This document shows positions 39,918 through 53,520 of a stretch of 62,522 nt of DNA, piece after piece (the first letter of the stretch is position 1; every line of letters starts with the position of its first letter). The notes beneath the pieces are model-generated. The model was not told the DNA's origin, ran no database searches, and saw only the letters and a list, made by a program, of their open reading frames with translations. The position numbers and the translations under genes are program-made. Source of the DNA: Lysobacterales bacterium 15-68-25. Lineage in GTDB: Bacteria > Pseudomonadota > Gammaproteobacteria > Xanthomonadales > Rhodanobacteraceae. The stretch covers positions 1 through 62,522 of the forward strand of contig NCKB01000016.1 in assembly GCA_002279065.1 (NCBI GenBank), given 5' to 3'.

Positions 39918-40407
39918 TGTCGTTTGCATGGGCCGGCGACGAAGGTCGTCCGACCACCCGGCGTGCGTGGGCATCCGGCAGTGGAGCGGCGGCGCCGGGT
40001 CCGCCGATGCATTGGCCGGGCTTTTTCCGCATTAACTTGCGATTTTCTCCATTAGCCATTTCTGCAAGTGGCTGTTTGATTTGTGCTTCGCAATTACGTG
40101 CGATTTTTCCGTGAGTCAGTTCACCATGCATGGGAAAAATTCCCATTGCCGGTATTTCATTCCAAAACTAATGTCGCCGCGTTCGCCACCGCGGGGGGTG
40201 GTGGACGGTTTCGCCACGGCATACGCGGGGCGGTGCGCGCCGAGAGAACAGGCGCACCGGGCGTGACAGGACGTTCCTGAAGCCGGGCACGGGCGAATCC
40301 GCTGGGAAAATCCGTTAACTGGACGGCCGCCAGATTCGGCATTTGAACACTGCAGTCATTCGACTGCAGCGGCGTCGTTTGTCCTGAATTTTTCATTGGG
40401 GAGTGAC
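39918..40407. other. Long AT-richer leader before the PKD-domain protein gene
   Basis: 490 bases without a gene. The part 40020-40175 is clearly AT-richer than its surroundings. It holds two similar 22-base direct repeats (starting at 40029 and 40090, each with TGCGATTTT), the word TTCGCAATTACGTGCG (40087-40102), and a perfect 7-bp inverted repeat ATGGGAA-AAA-TTCCCAT (40130-40146). A later hairpin is at 40350-40369. Promoter and regulator sites are likely here, but no -35/-10 pair is convincing. Confidence 0.45.
40350..40369 (+). promoter_or_regulatory. Leader hairpin upstream of the PKD-domain protein
   Basis: An 8-bp perfect stem CTGCAGTC/GACTGCAG with an ATTC loop ends 38 bases before the start codon. 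There is no T-run directly after it, so it may stabilise the mRNA or bind a regulator rather than terminate. Confidence 0.45.
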
Positions 40408-42282
40408 ATGCTTAATCAACACAAGAGTCGAATGCTCAAAACCGCAATTGCCTGTGCCCTGTTCGGCCTGGCCGGCAGCGCGACGCTCGCCGTCGCCAAC
40501 GGCAATGGCCCGCAGACCGGCAACCCGTATGCACCCGCCTACGGTCATGCCTATCGCCACGGTGCCGTACCGACCCGCGAGGCGCATGCCCGCATGAAGC
40601 AGTTCGCCGCCGTCCACGCCGCCACCACTGCCGCGGCCGCGACCGGCACCGAGACGCTGAGCTACGGTGGCGGCGTCGACGGTATCGGTGTGACCAGTGG
40701 CACGCCGAAGGTCTATCTGGTCGTCTACGGCAGCCAGTGGGGCACGGCCGGTACCGACTCCAGCGGCAACATGACCCTGTCGGGCGACTCGGTGGGTGCC
40801 GTGCCTTACCTCGAGAGCCTGTTCAAGGGCCTGGGCACCGGCGGCGAGCTGTGGTCCGGCACCATGACCCAGTACTGCGACGGTTCCACCGTGGCCAATG
40901 GCGCCACCTCGTGCCCGTCCGGTGCTCCGCATATCGGCTACCCGACCGGCGGCGCCTTCGCTGGCATCTGGTACGACAACTCGGTGGCTTCCCCGTCCAA
41001 TGCGACCGGCGCCCAGCTGGCCCAGGAAGCGATCAAGGCTGCCCAGCACTTCGGCAATACCACGGCCGCCTCGAACCGCTACGTGCAGTACGTGATCCTG
41101 TCGCCGAGCGGCACGCACCCCGACGGCTTCAACACCTCCAGCGGCAACTTCTGCGCGTGGCACGACTGGAACGGTGACCAGAGCGTGACCTCGCCGGTGG
41201 GCGACGTGGCGTTCACCAACATGCCGTACGTGTACGACATGGGCACCAGCTGCGGTACCGGCTCGGTGAACGGCAGCTCGGCCGGCAAGCGCGACGGCTT
41301 CTCCATCGTCGAGGGCCACGAGTACGCCGAGACCGTCACCGACCAGAACCCGGCCGGCGGCTGGACCAACCACACCGGCAGCTCGTACAACGGCCAGGAG
41401 AACGGCGACGAGTGCGCGTGGATCTCTTCCGGCCAGGGCGCCACCGCCAACGTGACCATGGGCACCGGCACCTTCCCGATGCAGTCGACCTGGTCGAACG
41501 ACACCAACGAGTGCGACCTGTCGCACCCGATCGTGTCGGGTGGCACCACCAACAACCCGCCGGTGGCGAACTTCAGCGACACCATCAGCGGCCTGACGGT
41601 GAGCTTCACCGACACCTCCACCGACAGCGACGGCACCATCGCCTCGCGCTCGTGGAACTTCGGTGACGGCACCACCTCCACCGCGACCAACCCGAGCCAC
41701 ACCTATGCCGCAGCCGGCACCTACAGCGTCTCGCTGACGGTGACCGACAACGGCGGTGCCACCAACACCAAGACGGCTTCGGTGACGGTGAGCAGCTCCG
41801 GCGGTGGCGGCAGCAGCCAGCTGCTTGGCAACACCGGCTTCGAGACCGGTTCGGCTTCGCCGTGGACCACCACCAGTGGTGTGGTCAACAACTCCAGCTC
41901 CGAGCCCCCGCACGCCGGTTCGTGGGACGCCTGGCTTGACGGCTACGGCTCCAGCCACACCGACACGGTCGCCCAGACCGTGAGCATCCCGAGCGGCAAG
42001 ACCTCGGCCACGCTGCAGTACTACCTGCACGTCGACACCTCGGAGACGACCACGTCGTCGGCGTACGACACGCTGAAGGTGCAGGTCTACAACACCTCGG
42101 GCACGCTGCTCGGCACCCTGGCCACGTTCTCCAACCTGAACGCCGCCAGCGGCTATGCCGTGCACACCGCCAACCTGTCCAGCTACATCGGCCAGACCGT
42201 GGTGATCAAGTTCACCGGTACCGAGGACTCCTCGCTGCAGACCTCGTTCGTGCTGGACGACATCACCCTGACGGTGCAGTAA
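40408..42282 (+). CDS. Secreted PKD-domain protein with an HEYAE metal-site-like motif
   Basis: 624 residues; the ATG at 40408 follows GGGGAG, preferred to the frame's first start at 40396. A signal peptide ([20 protein letters not shown]) is followed by a propeptide-like part and a domain of about 300 residues with [22 protein letters not shown] and [15 protein letters not shown] (His304, Glu305, Glu308). The HExxE motif recalls the EXORDIUM/phosphate-induced-protein-like family; a protease role is not shown. Then come a PKD domain (about 390-468, [10 protein letters not shown]) and a C-terminal jelly-roll-like domain starting [13 protein letters not shown], a common adhesion/targeting unit in Xanthomonadales exoproteins. 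Extracellular. Confidence 0.75.
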   Translation: MLNQHKSRMLKTAIACALFGLAGSATLAVANGNGPQTGNPYAPAYGHAYRHGAVPTREAHARMKQFAAVHAATTAAAATGTETLSYGGGVDGIGVTSGTPKVYLVVYGSQWGTAGTDSSGNMTLSGDSVGAVPYLESLFKGLGTGGELWSGTMTQYCDGSTVANGATSCPSGAPHIGYPTGGAFAGIWYDNSVASPSNATGAQLAQEAIKAAQHFGNTTAASNRYVQYVILSPSGTHPDGFNTSSGNFCAWHDWNGDQSVTSPVGDVAFTNMPYVYDMGTSCGTGSVNGSSAGKRDGFSIVEGHEYAETVTDQNPAGGWTNHTGSSYNGQENGDECAWISSGQGATANVTMGTGTFPMQSTWSNDTNECDLSHPIVSGGTTNNPPVANFSDTISGLTVSFTDTSTDSDGTIASRSWNFGDGTTSTATNPSHTYAAAGTYSVSLTVTDNGGATNTKTASVTVSSSGGGGSSQLLGNTGFETGSASPWTTTSGVVNNSSSEPPHAGSWDAWLDGYGSSHTDTVAQTVSIPSGKTSATLQYYLHVDTSETTTSSAYDTLKVQVYNTSGTLLGTLATFSNLNAASGYAVHTANLSSYIGQTVVIKFTGTEDSSLQTSFVLDDITLTVQ

Positions 42283-42321
42283 GACCCGCGTCGCCGCACG
42301 GATGCGGCGACCGGAAACACA

Positions 42322-42353
42322 AAGGCCCGGCGCGCGAGCGCCGGGCCTTCTTT
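42322..42353. terminator. Rho-independent terminator between converging genes
   Basis: An 11-bp stem (42322-42332 with 42339-42349) with a CGCGAG loop is preceded by AAA and followed by CTTT. It ends the PKD-protein transcript and can also serve the leftward asparaginase-like gene. Confidence 0.85.
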
Positions 42354-42375
42354 CATGGCGATGGGCTGGGCCGAC

Positions 42376-42861
42376 TCAGGCTTGTTCGAAGCGGTTGGCT
42401 TCGCGGTTCTTGCGCACCTTGGCCGGGTCCCAGACGCGGCCGTTCATGGCGATGTAGACGCCCTCGGGCAGGGTCTGCACCGCAGCCACTGCACAACCGA
42501 TGTTGAATACCGCATCCGAGCCCTGGAAGCGGGCCGGGTTCAGCGCGCCGGTGAGCACGATCACCTTGCCCGGGATGCCGGCCAGCACCTTGGCGGTCTC
42601 CACCATGGTGTCGGTGCCGTGGGTGACCAGCACGTGGCGATGCGGCTGCGCCTCGATGGTGGAGCGGATCAGCGCGCGGTCCTCGTCGGTGACGTGCAGG
42701 CTGTCCTTGCGCAGGATCGGGATCACGTCGTACTGGAACGCCACGCCGAGCTGGCCGAGGATCTCGCCGATCTGCGGCGCGCCGATCTTGTAGTCCGACT
42801 TGTCGTCGAAATAGATCTTGTCGATGGTGCCGCCGGTGGTGACGATGGACAGATGCTGCAT
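42376..42861 (-). CDS. Short asparaginase-domain protein
   Basis: 161 residues, about half of a normal type I/II asparaginase. It has the N-terminal catalytic Thr motif (IVTTGGTIDKIYF) and the second one (LVTHGTDTMVETAKVL), followed by VIVLTGALNPARF. The C-terminal domain that completes the asparaginase dimer interface is absent; the end VRKNREANRFEQA looks natural, not truncated. Proteins of this size are annotated as asparaginase-domain in Xanthomonadales. Activity is unproven. A single leftward gene ending at a strong terminator. Confidence 0.85.
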   Translation of the reverse strand: MQHLSIVTTGGTIDKIYFDDKSDYKIGAPQIGEILGQLGVAFQYDVIPILRKDSLHVTDEDRALIRSTIEAQPHRHVLVTHGTDTMVETAKVLAGIPGKVIVLTGALNPARFQGSDAVFNIGCAVAAVQTLPEGVYIAMNGRVWDPAKVRKNREANRFEQA

Positions 42862-42935
42862 GCTGGCTGCGCCGAAGGAGGAAAGGCGGCCATTTTAGCC
42901 GCGACCGGCCGACAACCCCAGCGCGCGGACCGGCC

Positions 42936-44576
<1,641 letters not shown>

Positions 44577-44652
44577 GCTCGACTCCGTCCGGGGAACGGG
44601 GGCGAGTATACGGAGCGGTGCGTGATGACGTCGCCGAGAGCGTCCGGTCCGC

Positions 44653-46995
<2,343 letters not shown>

Positions 46996-46999
<4 letters not shown>

Positions 47000-47478
47000 A
47001 CCTGTTTGTCCGCTGTGCCTTCGCGCTTGCCGCCGCCGTGGCCGTCGTCGCGCCCGCGCAGGCGGCGATGCCGGCGAAGCCCGCGCTGAAGGTCACCACG
47101 CTCGACGGCAAGCCGTACGACCTGGCCGCGCAGCGCGGCCACTGGGTGATCGTGAACTTCTGGGCGACCTGGTGCGTGCCGTGCATCAAGGAGATGCCGG
47201 ACATCTCCCGGTTCGTCGCCAGCCGCAAGGACGTGACCGCGATCGGCCTGGCGTACGACGACAGTCCGATCGATGAGATCAGGGCTTTCGTCGCCAAGCA
47301 CCCGGTCAGCTACCCGATCGCCCAGGTCACCCTGGACAATCCGCCGAAGGATTTCGACGAGCCGCGCGGCCTGCCGACCACGTACCTGATCGCGCCGGAC
47401 GGCACGGTGGCGAAGCCGTTCGTCGGGCCGGTGACTGCCGCTTCGCTGGCGGCGGCCATCGACGCCGCCGGCAAGTGA
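46996..47478 (+). CDS. Periplasmic TlpA/ResA-like thioredoxin
   Basis: 160 residues, signal peptide ending near AQA (21-23). The redoxin fold shows LKVTTLDGKPYDLAAQRGHW, the active site WCVPC (Cys60, Cys63) in NFWATWCVPCIKEMP, and the cis-Pro loop GLPTTYLIAPDGTVA. Such proteins reduce disulfides in the periplasm, often for cytochrome c maturation; the CVPC variant is common in TlpA-like members. It is translationally coupled to yihY upstream (ATGA) and to acyP downstream (GTGA). Confidence 0.9.
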
Positions 47479-47744
47479 CGGCGACGGCGCGCTTCCTGGT
47501 CAGCGGTCGGGTGCAGGGCGTGTTCTACCGCGCCAGCACCCGCGAGCAGGCGCTGGCGCTGGGTCTGACCGGGATGGCGCGCAACCTGGTCGACGGCCGG
47601 GTGGAAGTGATCGCCTGCGGGGCGCCCGAGGCGATCGACAGGCTGGAGCGCTGGCTGCATCGGGGGCCGCCGGCCGCCCGGGTCGAACAGGTGCTGCGCG
47701 AGGTCTGCGAGGACTGGGCCGGGGACGGTTTCGCCACCGGCTGA
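47475..47744 (+). CDS. acyP: Acylphosphatase
   Basis: 89 residues from a GTG overlapping the preceding stop. It hydrolyses carboxyl-phosphate bonds. The active-site loop is RFLVSGRVQGVFYR, whose last Arg binds phosphate, and the catalytic Asn lies in GMARNLVDGRVEV. Length and order are those of the standard small enzyme. Last gene of the yihY operon; only three bases separate it from the converging ppk2 gene, and no strong terminator is present. Confidence 0.93.
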   Translation: MTATARFLVSGRVQGVFYRASTREQALALGLTGMARNLVDGRVEVIACGAPEAIDRLERWLHRGPPAARVEQVLREVCEDWAGDGFATG

Positions 47745-47747
47745 GCT

Positions 47748-48515
47748 TCAGCGTGGTGGCGCGATCCATAAGCTGGGGTCGGCCAGTTCTTCGCGCTTGG
47801 GCTTGCCGCGCAGCTTCGGCAGCACGACCCGGGTATCGGGCACGCGCACGTCGGGCAACTGGTCGAGCAGGTGGCGCATCAGCGCCAGACGCCCCTGTTT
47901 CTGGTCGTTGTAGTCGACCACGAACCATGGCGCGTGCGGCGCATGGGTGCGCGCCATCATCACGTCGCGCAGCCGGCCGATCTCGGCGTATTTCGTGCGT
48001 GCGGCCAGATCCACCGGCGAGAGCTTCCAGCGCTTGAGCGGATCGGCGGCACGCTCGGCGAAGCGCGCCTCCTGCTCGGCCTGGTCCACCGCCAGCCAGT
48101 ACTTGAGGATCAGGATGCCGCTGTCGGCCAGCATGCGCTCGAACGCGGGGCAGTCGTCCAGGAACTGCGCGTACTGCGCCTGTGTGCAGAAGCCCATCGC
48201 CGGTTCGACCACGGCGCGGTTGTACCAGCTGCGGTCGAACAGTACGAGTTCACCGGCGGCCGGCAGGTGCGCCGCGTAGCGCTGGAAATACCACTGCGTG
48301 ACTTCGCGCTCGTCCGGCTTGGGCAGGGCCACCACGCGGTAGCCGCGGGTATCCAGGCGGTCGGTGATCGCCTTGATGGTGCCGCCCTTGCCGGCCGCGT
48401 CGCGGCCTTCGAAGATCACCAGCAGGCGCTTGCCGCTCTTGCGCAGCCAGCGCTGCACCCCGGTCAGCTCGATCTGCAGGTCTTCCAGCTGCTGCTCGTA
48501 GGCCTTGCGCTTCAT
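47748..48515 (-). CDS. ppk2: Polyphosphate kinase 2 family protein
   Basis: 255 residues. It transfers phosphate between polyphosphate and nucleotides. Walker A is in IFEGRDAAGKGGTIKAIT, followed by PKPDEREVTQWYFQRY, Walker B and lid in LVLFDRSWYNRAVVEP, and KYWLAVDQAEQEARF with WKLSPVDLAARTKYAEI. One PPK2 domain without duplication, so class I or III. It begins 69 bases after prfA on the same strand. Confidence 0.92.
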   Translation of the reverse strand: MKRKAYEQQLEDLQIELTGVQRWLRKSGKRLLVIFEGRDAAGKGGTIKAITDRLDTRGYRVVALPKPDEREVTQWYFQRYAAHLPAAGELVLFDRSWYNRAVVEPAMGFCTQAQYAQFLDDCPAFERMLADSGILILKYWLAVDQAEQEARFAERAADPLKRWKLSPVDLAARTKYAEIGRLRDVMMARTHAPHAPWFVVDYNDQKQGRLALMRHLLDQLPDVRVPDTRVVLPKLRGKPKREELADPSLWIAPPR

Positions 48516-48584
48516 GCGGCGATCTCCGGCATGGTGGACCGGGCGAGGGTAGCGCGGCGCGGGCCTCCGGCGTCACCGCGTCCG

Positions 48585-49667
48585 TCAACCGGCGTCGGTG
48601 AGCGCCTTGAGCTGGTCGGCCTGGTCCTCGCGCATCAGGGCGTCGATGAGTTCGTCCAGGTTGCCCTCCAGCACGTCCGGCAACTGGTACAGGGTGAGGT
48701 TGATGCGGTGGTCCGTGATCCGGCCCTGCGGGAAGTTGTAGGTGCGGATGCGCTGGCTGCGGTCGCCGGAGCCCACCTGAAGGCGCCGCGACTCGGCCTC
48801 GGCGGCGGCCTGCCTCGCCCGTTCGGCGTCGAGCAGCTGCGCCTTCAGCCGCTTCATCGCCTTGTCGCGGTTGGCGTGCTGCGAGCGTTCGGTCTGGCAC
48901 TCCACCACCATGCCGCTGGGCAGGTGGGTGATGCGGATCGCCGAGTCGGTCTTGTTGACGTGCTGGCCGCCGGCGCCGGAGGAGCGGAAGGTGTCCACCT
49001 TCAGGTCGGCCGGGTTGATCGCGATGTCCTCGACCTCTTCCACGTCGGGGATGATCGCCACGGTGGCCGCCGAGGTGTGGATGCGGCCCTGCGACTCGGT
49101 GGCCGGCACGCGCTGCACGCGGTGCGTGCCCGACTCGTACTTCAGCCGCGAGAACGCGCCCTTGCCCTCGATCCGCGCCACCGCCTCCTTGTAGCCGCCG
49201 TGCTCGCCGGGGTGGGCCGACTCGATCTCGGTACGCCAGCCGCGACGCTCGGCGTAGCGCAGGTACATGCGCATGAGGTCGCCGGCGAAGATCGCCGCCT
49301 CGTCGCCGCCGGTGCCGGCGCGCACCTCCAGGAACAGGTTGCCCTCGTCGCGAGGATCGGTCGGCAGCAGCAGGATCTGCAGTTCGCCGTCCAGTTCCTG
49401 CAGTCGCTGTTCCAGCCGGGCCACGTCGTCGGCGGCCATCTCCTTCAGTTCCGGATCGGCCAGCATCGCGCGGCTTTCGGCCAGCTCGCGTTGGGCCTGG
49501 TCGTGTTCGCGCAGCGCCGCGGCCACCGGTTCAAGCTGGGCGTACTCGCGCGACAGTGTGCGGAAGCGGTTGCTGTCGCCGATCACCTCGGGCTGGGCCA
49601 GCAGCAGGCCGACTTCCTCGTGGCGTTCGGCGAGGGCTTCGAGTTTGGCGCGGATGGAGGGAGTCAT
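48585..49667 (-). CDS. prfA: Peptide chain release factor 1
   Basis: 360 residues, the standard length. It reads UAA and UAG stop codons and releases the peptide. The peptidyl-transferase motif GGQ is in [20 protein letters not shown]. The RF1 codon-recognition tripeptide is probably the PAT in [16 protein letters not shown], and FRSSGAG precedes the GGQ loop. Follows hemA by 61 bases, the usual hemA-prfA pair; the normally following prmC is absent and ppk2 is found instead. Confidence 0.95.
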   Translation of the reverse strand: MTPSIRAKLEALAERHEEVGLLLAQPEVIGDSNRFRTLSREYAQLEPVAAALREHDQAQRELAESRAMLADPELKEMAADDVARLEQRLQELDGELQILLLPTDPRDEGNLFLEVRAGTGGDEAAIFAGDLMRMYLRYAERRGWRTEIESAHPGEHGGYKEAVARIEGKGAFSRLKYESGTHRVQRVPATESQGRIHTSAATVAIIPDVEEVEDIAINPADLKVDTFRSSGAGGQHVNKTDSAIRITHLPSGMVVECQTERSQHANRDKAMKRLKAQLLDAERARQAAAEAESRRLQVGSGDRSQRIRTYNFPQGRITDHRINLTLYQLPDVLEGNLDELIDALMREDQADQLKALTDAG

Positions 49668-49728
49668 GAGCGGGGCGTCGGCAGAGGGCAGGGCGGGCGA
49701 ACGGGCGAGGAGCCGGGCGTTCGCGTCG

Positions 49729-50997
49729 CTAATCCTCGCCGGCCTCGCGCTCCAGGCCGTACAGGCGTCCGGCCGCGTGCAGCAGGTCGAGGTCGCCGCT
49801 GAGGGCGGCCTCGCGCAGCGCGGCGCTGGGGTGGTGCAGCAGCTTGTTGGTCAGGGTGTTGGCGAGGAAGGCGAGCGCCTCCTCCGGCGACTTGCCGCGG
49901 GCGAGCATGCCGCGTGCCTTCTCCAGCACCTCGTCGCGGTAGATCTCGGCGTGGTGGCGCATGTCCACCGCCGGATTGCGCACGCCCAGCGCGCGGCGCC
50001 AGGCCATGTAGCGGTCCACCTGCAGGTCGATGATGGCCTCCGCCTCGCGGGCGGCGGCCTCGCGCGAGCGCAGGTTGTCGTCGATCACCTGGCGCAGGTC
50101 GTCGATGCCGTAGAGGAACACGTCCTCCATCGTGCCGACGCTGTCCTCGATGTCGCGCGGCACCGCGATGTCGACCATGAACATCGGCTTGCGGCGGCGA
50201 GCGGCGATGGCCTTCTCGACCATGGCCCGGGTCAGCACCGGCTGCCGCGCCGCGGTGGAGGCGATCACGATGTCTGCCTCTGCCAGGTGCTGCGGCAGGT
50301 CGGCCAGGGCGATCGCATAGCCGCCGTGGCGGGTGGCCAGCTCGTGGGCGTTCTCCAGCGTGCGGTTGGCTACGATCAGCCGGCGGACCTGCTTTTCGGC
50401 CAGGTGCCGGGCGGCCAGTTCGATGGTGTCGCCGGCGCCGATCAGCAGCACGCAGGCCTGCCTGAGGTCGGTGAAGACCTGCTCGGCCAGCCGCACCGCG
50501 GTGAACGCCACCGAGACGGTGTGGGCGCCGATCCGGGTATCGGTGCGCACCCGCTTGGCCACCGCGAAGGTGTGTTGCAGCAGGCGGTCCATCGGCGCCT
50601 TCAGCGCGTTGGCCTCGCGGGCCTGCTGGTAGGCGTCCTTCACCTGGCCGAGGATCTGCGGCTCGCCCAGCACCATCGAGTCCAGCCCGGTCGCCACGCG
50701 GAACATGTGACGCACGGCGTCGTCGTCGCGGTGCAGGTAAAGGAACTCGTCCAGCTTGCCGGGGGTCAGACGATGATGCCGGTTCAGCCAGGCCTGCGGC
50801 ACGTCCTCGGCGCCGTCGGCCACACCCACGTAGAGTTCGGTGCGGTTGCAGGTGGACAGGATCATCGCCTCCTCCACCCCGGGTTCGCCGGTGAGTTCGC
50901 GCAGTGCCTCGACGGCCGCCCCCGCGTCGAAAGCCACCTGCTCGCGCAGGTTGACCGGCGCGGTGAGGTGATTGAGCCCGAGGGCGATCAGCGGCAT
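49729..50997 (-). CDS. hemA: Glutamyl-tRNA reductase
   Basis: 422 residues. First committed step of tetrapyrrole synthesis: it reduces Glu-tRNA to glutamate-1-semialdehyde with NADPH. The active-site Cys50 lies in [31 protein letters not shown] is the catalytic-domain signature. The NADPH domain begins [20 protein letters not shown], and [13 protein letters not shown] precedes the dimerisation helices. Divergent from the TPR lipoprotein gene, 99 bases apart. Confidence 0.95.
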   Translation of the reverse strand: MPLIALGLNHLTAPVNLREQVAFDAGAAVEALRELTGEPGVEEAMILSTCNRTELYVGVADGAEDVPQAWLNRHHRLTPGKLDEFLYLHRDDDAVRHMFRVATGLDSMVLGEPQILGQVKDAYQQAREANALKAPMDRLLQHTFAVAKRVRTDTRIGAHTVSVAFTAVRLAEQVFTDLRQACVLLIGAGDTIELAARHLAEKQVRRLIVANRTLENAHELATRHGGYAIALADLPQHLAEADIVIASTAARQPVLTRAMVEKAIAARRRKPMFMVDIAVPRDIEDSVGTMEDVFLYGIDDLRQVIDDNLRSREAAAREAEAIIDLQVDRYMAWRRALGVRNPAVDMRHHAEIYRDEVLEKARGMLARGKSPEEALAFLANTLTNKLLHHPSAALREAALSGDLDLLHAAGRLYGLEREAGED

Positions 50998-51096
50998 GGC
51001 GAGGCAGGCATTTCGGCGACTAGGGTGTCCGGCGGCGTAGGCTAAGCTTGGTGCTCGTCGCGTGCGATGACGGAAACAGCCGAAACAGGCGAACAG

Positions 51097-52851
51097 ATGA
51101 ACGATAGTGTGCTGAGCGGTCGGGCCAAGTTCAAGCAACTGCGGCATTTTGCGGTGGCCGGGGGGCTCGCGCTCGCCGCGGCCGGCTGCGCCGCGGTCCG
51201 GCCGGGCGGGGCGGTCCAGGCGCCCCGCGGCGAACCGCAGCCGTTGGCCCGCATGGTCGTGGCCACGCCGGACGCCGACCACGACGTGCTGGCGCAGTTG
51301 CTGGCCGCCGAGATGGCGCTGACCCATTCCGACCTCAAGACGGCTGCGGCCGGCTACGGCAAGGCGGCCCAGCTCTCCGGTGACGCCCAGGTGGCCGAGC
51401 GCGCCACCGAGCTGGCCTTGGCGGTCCATGACGATGCCGCCGCGGAGAAAGCGCTGGCGCGCTGGCAGGCGCTGGGCGCGCCAGCACCCGACCTCGCGCA
51501 GAGCCGTGCCCAGCTCGCACTCGATCGTGGGGACGCCGCCGAGGCCCGGAAGCAGCTCGAGCAGCTGATCGCGCTCGGCGGCCCGGACGCGTGGCGGCGC
51601 TTCGGGCGCGTGCTGGTCGGGGCGCGCGACTCCGCGCAGGCGGCCCGTCTGCTCGAGGCCATGGCCACGCCGGAACGCCTGCCCGATGACGAACGGGCCT
51701 GGCTGGCGATGAGCGAGCTGGGCGATCGGCTGGGGCGACGGGGCTACGCCCTGCGTATCGGCAAGGCCGCCGTGCAGCGGTTCCACACGCCGACCACTTA
51801 CGCCTGGACGGCGCAGATGATGCTCCGTTCCGGTGATCGCGCCGGAGCGAAGGACCTGCTGCACAGGGCGATCGTCGTCCACCCCGACGAGACGCGGCTG
51901 CGGCTGGCCTACGCCACCATGCTCGCGCAGGGAGGCGATTACCCGGCCGCGGCGAAATTCCTCGCGTCCGGCAAGCAGAGCGCGGACATCTACAACCTGC
52001 GCGCCGCGCTGGCGGCCAAGGCGAACGACCGCAAGACGCTGGCCATGCTGTACCGGCAGCTGAAGCAGTCCAGCCAGGACATTCGCGACGCCAGCGCCTT
52101 CCTGCTCGGCCAGCTGGCCGAGATGCAGGGCATGAAGCAGGAGGCGCTGGACTGGTACGACCAGGTCGGTGACGACGACCCGCACGCTTTCGACGCGGAC
52201 CTGCGCAGCGCGATCATCCTGCACCAGCAGGGCAAGCAGGCCGAGGCGCACGAGTTGCTGGGCCAGCTCGAGACCGCCTACCTCGACGAGCCCGGGCAAC
52301 TGCGTCGGGCCTACGAGGCGGATGCCGACCTGTACATGACCGAGCAGCGCTATCCGCAGGCCGAGGCCGCGTTCAGTCGGGCCTTGCAGGTGGTGCCGGA
52401 CGATCCCGGCCTGCTCTACGGGCGCGGGCTGGCCTATGCCGAGTCGGGCAAGATCGACCTTGCCGTGGCCGACCTGCGCCGGCTGCTGCAGCTCAGGCCC
52501 AACGACGTCGATGCCAGCAACGCGCTGGGCTACACGCTGGCCGACGCCAACCGCGACCTGCCCGAGGCCGAAAGGCTGATCGAGCAGGCGCGCAAGGCCA
52601 AGCCCGACGATCCGGCGATCGCCGACTCCTGGGGCTGGCTGCAGTACCGGCTGGGCCACCTGGATCAGGCCGTCACGGTGCTGCGGCAGGCCTGGAAGCA
52701 GCGCCAGGACGCGGATGTCGGCGTGCATCTCGGCGAAGTGCTGTGGAAGAGCGGCCAGCATGACGAGGCAAACCACGTGTTCGACCAGGTACGCAAACTC
52801 GATCCGGGCAACGCCAGCCTGCGCGACACGCTGAAGCGACTGAAGCCATGA
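51097..52851 (+). CDS. TPR-repeat lipoprotein upstream of lolB
   Basis: 584 residues from the ATG at 51097 (an upstream ATG at 51067 adds ten residues). A long signal with the lipobox LAAAGC puts Cys31 as the lipidated residue. The rest is helical with about ten tetratricopeptide repeats, for example QAEAAFSRALQVVPDDPGLL and SNALGYTLADANRDLPEAER, ending in repeats typical of the TPR proteins paired with lolB in Xanthomonadales. Probably a periplasmic scaffold at the outer membrane; its clients are unknown. Overlaps lolB by ATGA. Confidence 0.85.
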   Translation: MNDSVLSGRAKFKQLRHFAVAGGLALAAAGCAAVRPGGAVQAPRGEPQPLARMVVATPDADHDVLAQLLAAEMALTHSDLKTAAAGYGKAAQLSGDAQVAERATELALAVHDDAAAEKALARWQALGAPAPDLAQSRAQLALDRGDAAEARKQLEQLIALGGPDAWRRFGRVLVGARDSAQAARLLEAMATPERLPDDERAWLAMSELGDRLGRRGYALRIGKAAVQRFHTPTTYAWTAQMMLRSGDRAGAKDLLHRAIVVHPDETRLRLAYATMLAQGGDYPAAAKFLASGKQSADIYNLRAALAAKANDRKTLAMLYRQLKQSSQDIRDASAFLLGQLAEMQGMKQEALDWYDQVGDDDPHAFDADLRSAIILHQQGKQAEAHELLGQLETAYLDEPGQLRRAYEADADLYMTEQRYPQAEAAFSRALQVVPDDPGLLYGRGLAYAESGKIDLAVADLRRLLQLRPNDVDASNALGYTLADANRDLPEAERLIEQARKAKPDDPAIADSWGWLQYRLGHLDQAVTVLRQAWKQRQDADVGVHLGEVLWKSGQHDEANHVFDQVRKLDPGNASLRDTLKRLKP

Positions 52852-53450
52852 GGGCCACCCGTTTCCTCGGTGGGCTGGTGGTTCTGGCCCTGCTCGCCGG
52901 TTGCGCTCCGGCCGTGCGGATGAAGGGCGACGCGGCGATGTACCGGGCCCAGCAGCAGCGCGAGCGCGCGCTGGCCGGCGCCGACCATTGGACATTGAAT
53001 GGCCGGCTGGGCGTGTCCGACGGCCACAACGGTGGCAGCGGCAGTCTGGAGTGGCACCAGGACGGCGATCATTACGACTTCCAGCTGCGGGCGCCGATCA
53101 CCGGCAAGAGTTTCCGTCTGACCGGCGGCCCAGGGGGCGCCCTGCTCGAAGGGCTGGAGGGCGGCCCGTTGCGCGGGCCGGATGCCGAGTCGCTGATGCG
53201 CAAGGCGCTGGGGTGGGAAATGCCCCTGTCCGACCTGCGCGCCTGGGTGCTCGGCCTGCGGGCCGACAGCGGTCCGGCGGAGCTGCGCTTCGGCGACGAT
53301 CAGCTGCCGTCACTGCTTCTGCAGGACGGATGGACGGTGGACTACCGGCGCTGGGACCAGAGTCGCCAGCCGGCACTTCCGGTGCAGATATTCGCGACCA
53401 AGCCGCCCTACAAGGTGCGACTTTTCATCGAGTCGTGGCAGCTGAAGTAG
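52848..53450 (+). CDS. lolB: Outer-membrane lipoprotein insertion factor LolB
   Basis: 200 residues. Lipobox LLAGC with Cys19. LolB takes lipoproteins from LolA and inserts them into the outer membrane. The mature part matches the family: HWTLNGRLGVSDGHNGGSGS, LEWHQDGDHYDFQLRAPITG, LMRKALGWEMPLSDLRAWVL, and the end VRLFIESWQLK. It precedes ispE, as in most gammaproteobacteria, and its expression is coupled to the TPR lipoprotein gene. Confidence 0.93.
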   Translation: MRATRFLGGLVVLALLAGCAPAVRMKGDAAMYRAQQQRERALAGADHWTLNGRLGVSDGHNGGSGSLEWHQDGDHYDFQLRAPITGKSFRLTGGPGGALLEGLEGGPLRGPDAESLMRKALGWEMPLSDLRAWVLGLRADSGPAELRFGDDQLPSLLLQDGWTVDYRRWDQSRQPALPVQIFATKPPYKVRLFIESWQLK

Positions 53451-53520
53451 CCCGAAGCAGTTAGGCTAACGGCCCCTTGCGGGCACCCGGGTGGGTGTCC
53501 GCGTCATCGCAAGAGCCGTC

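Noticed and set aside
50997-52995. The upstream part of the long open frame that ends in hemA
   Set aside because: It is antisense to the TPR lipoprotein gene; hemA begins at 50997 with a conserved start [10 protein letters not shown].
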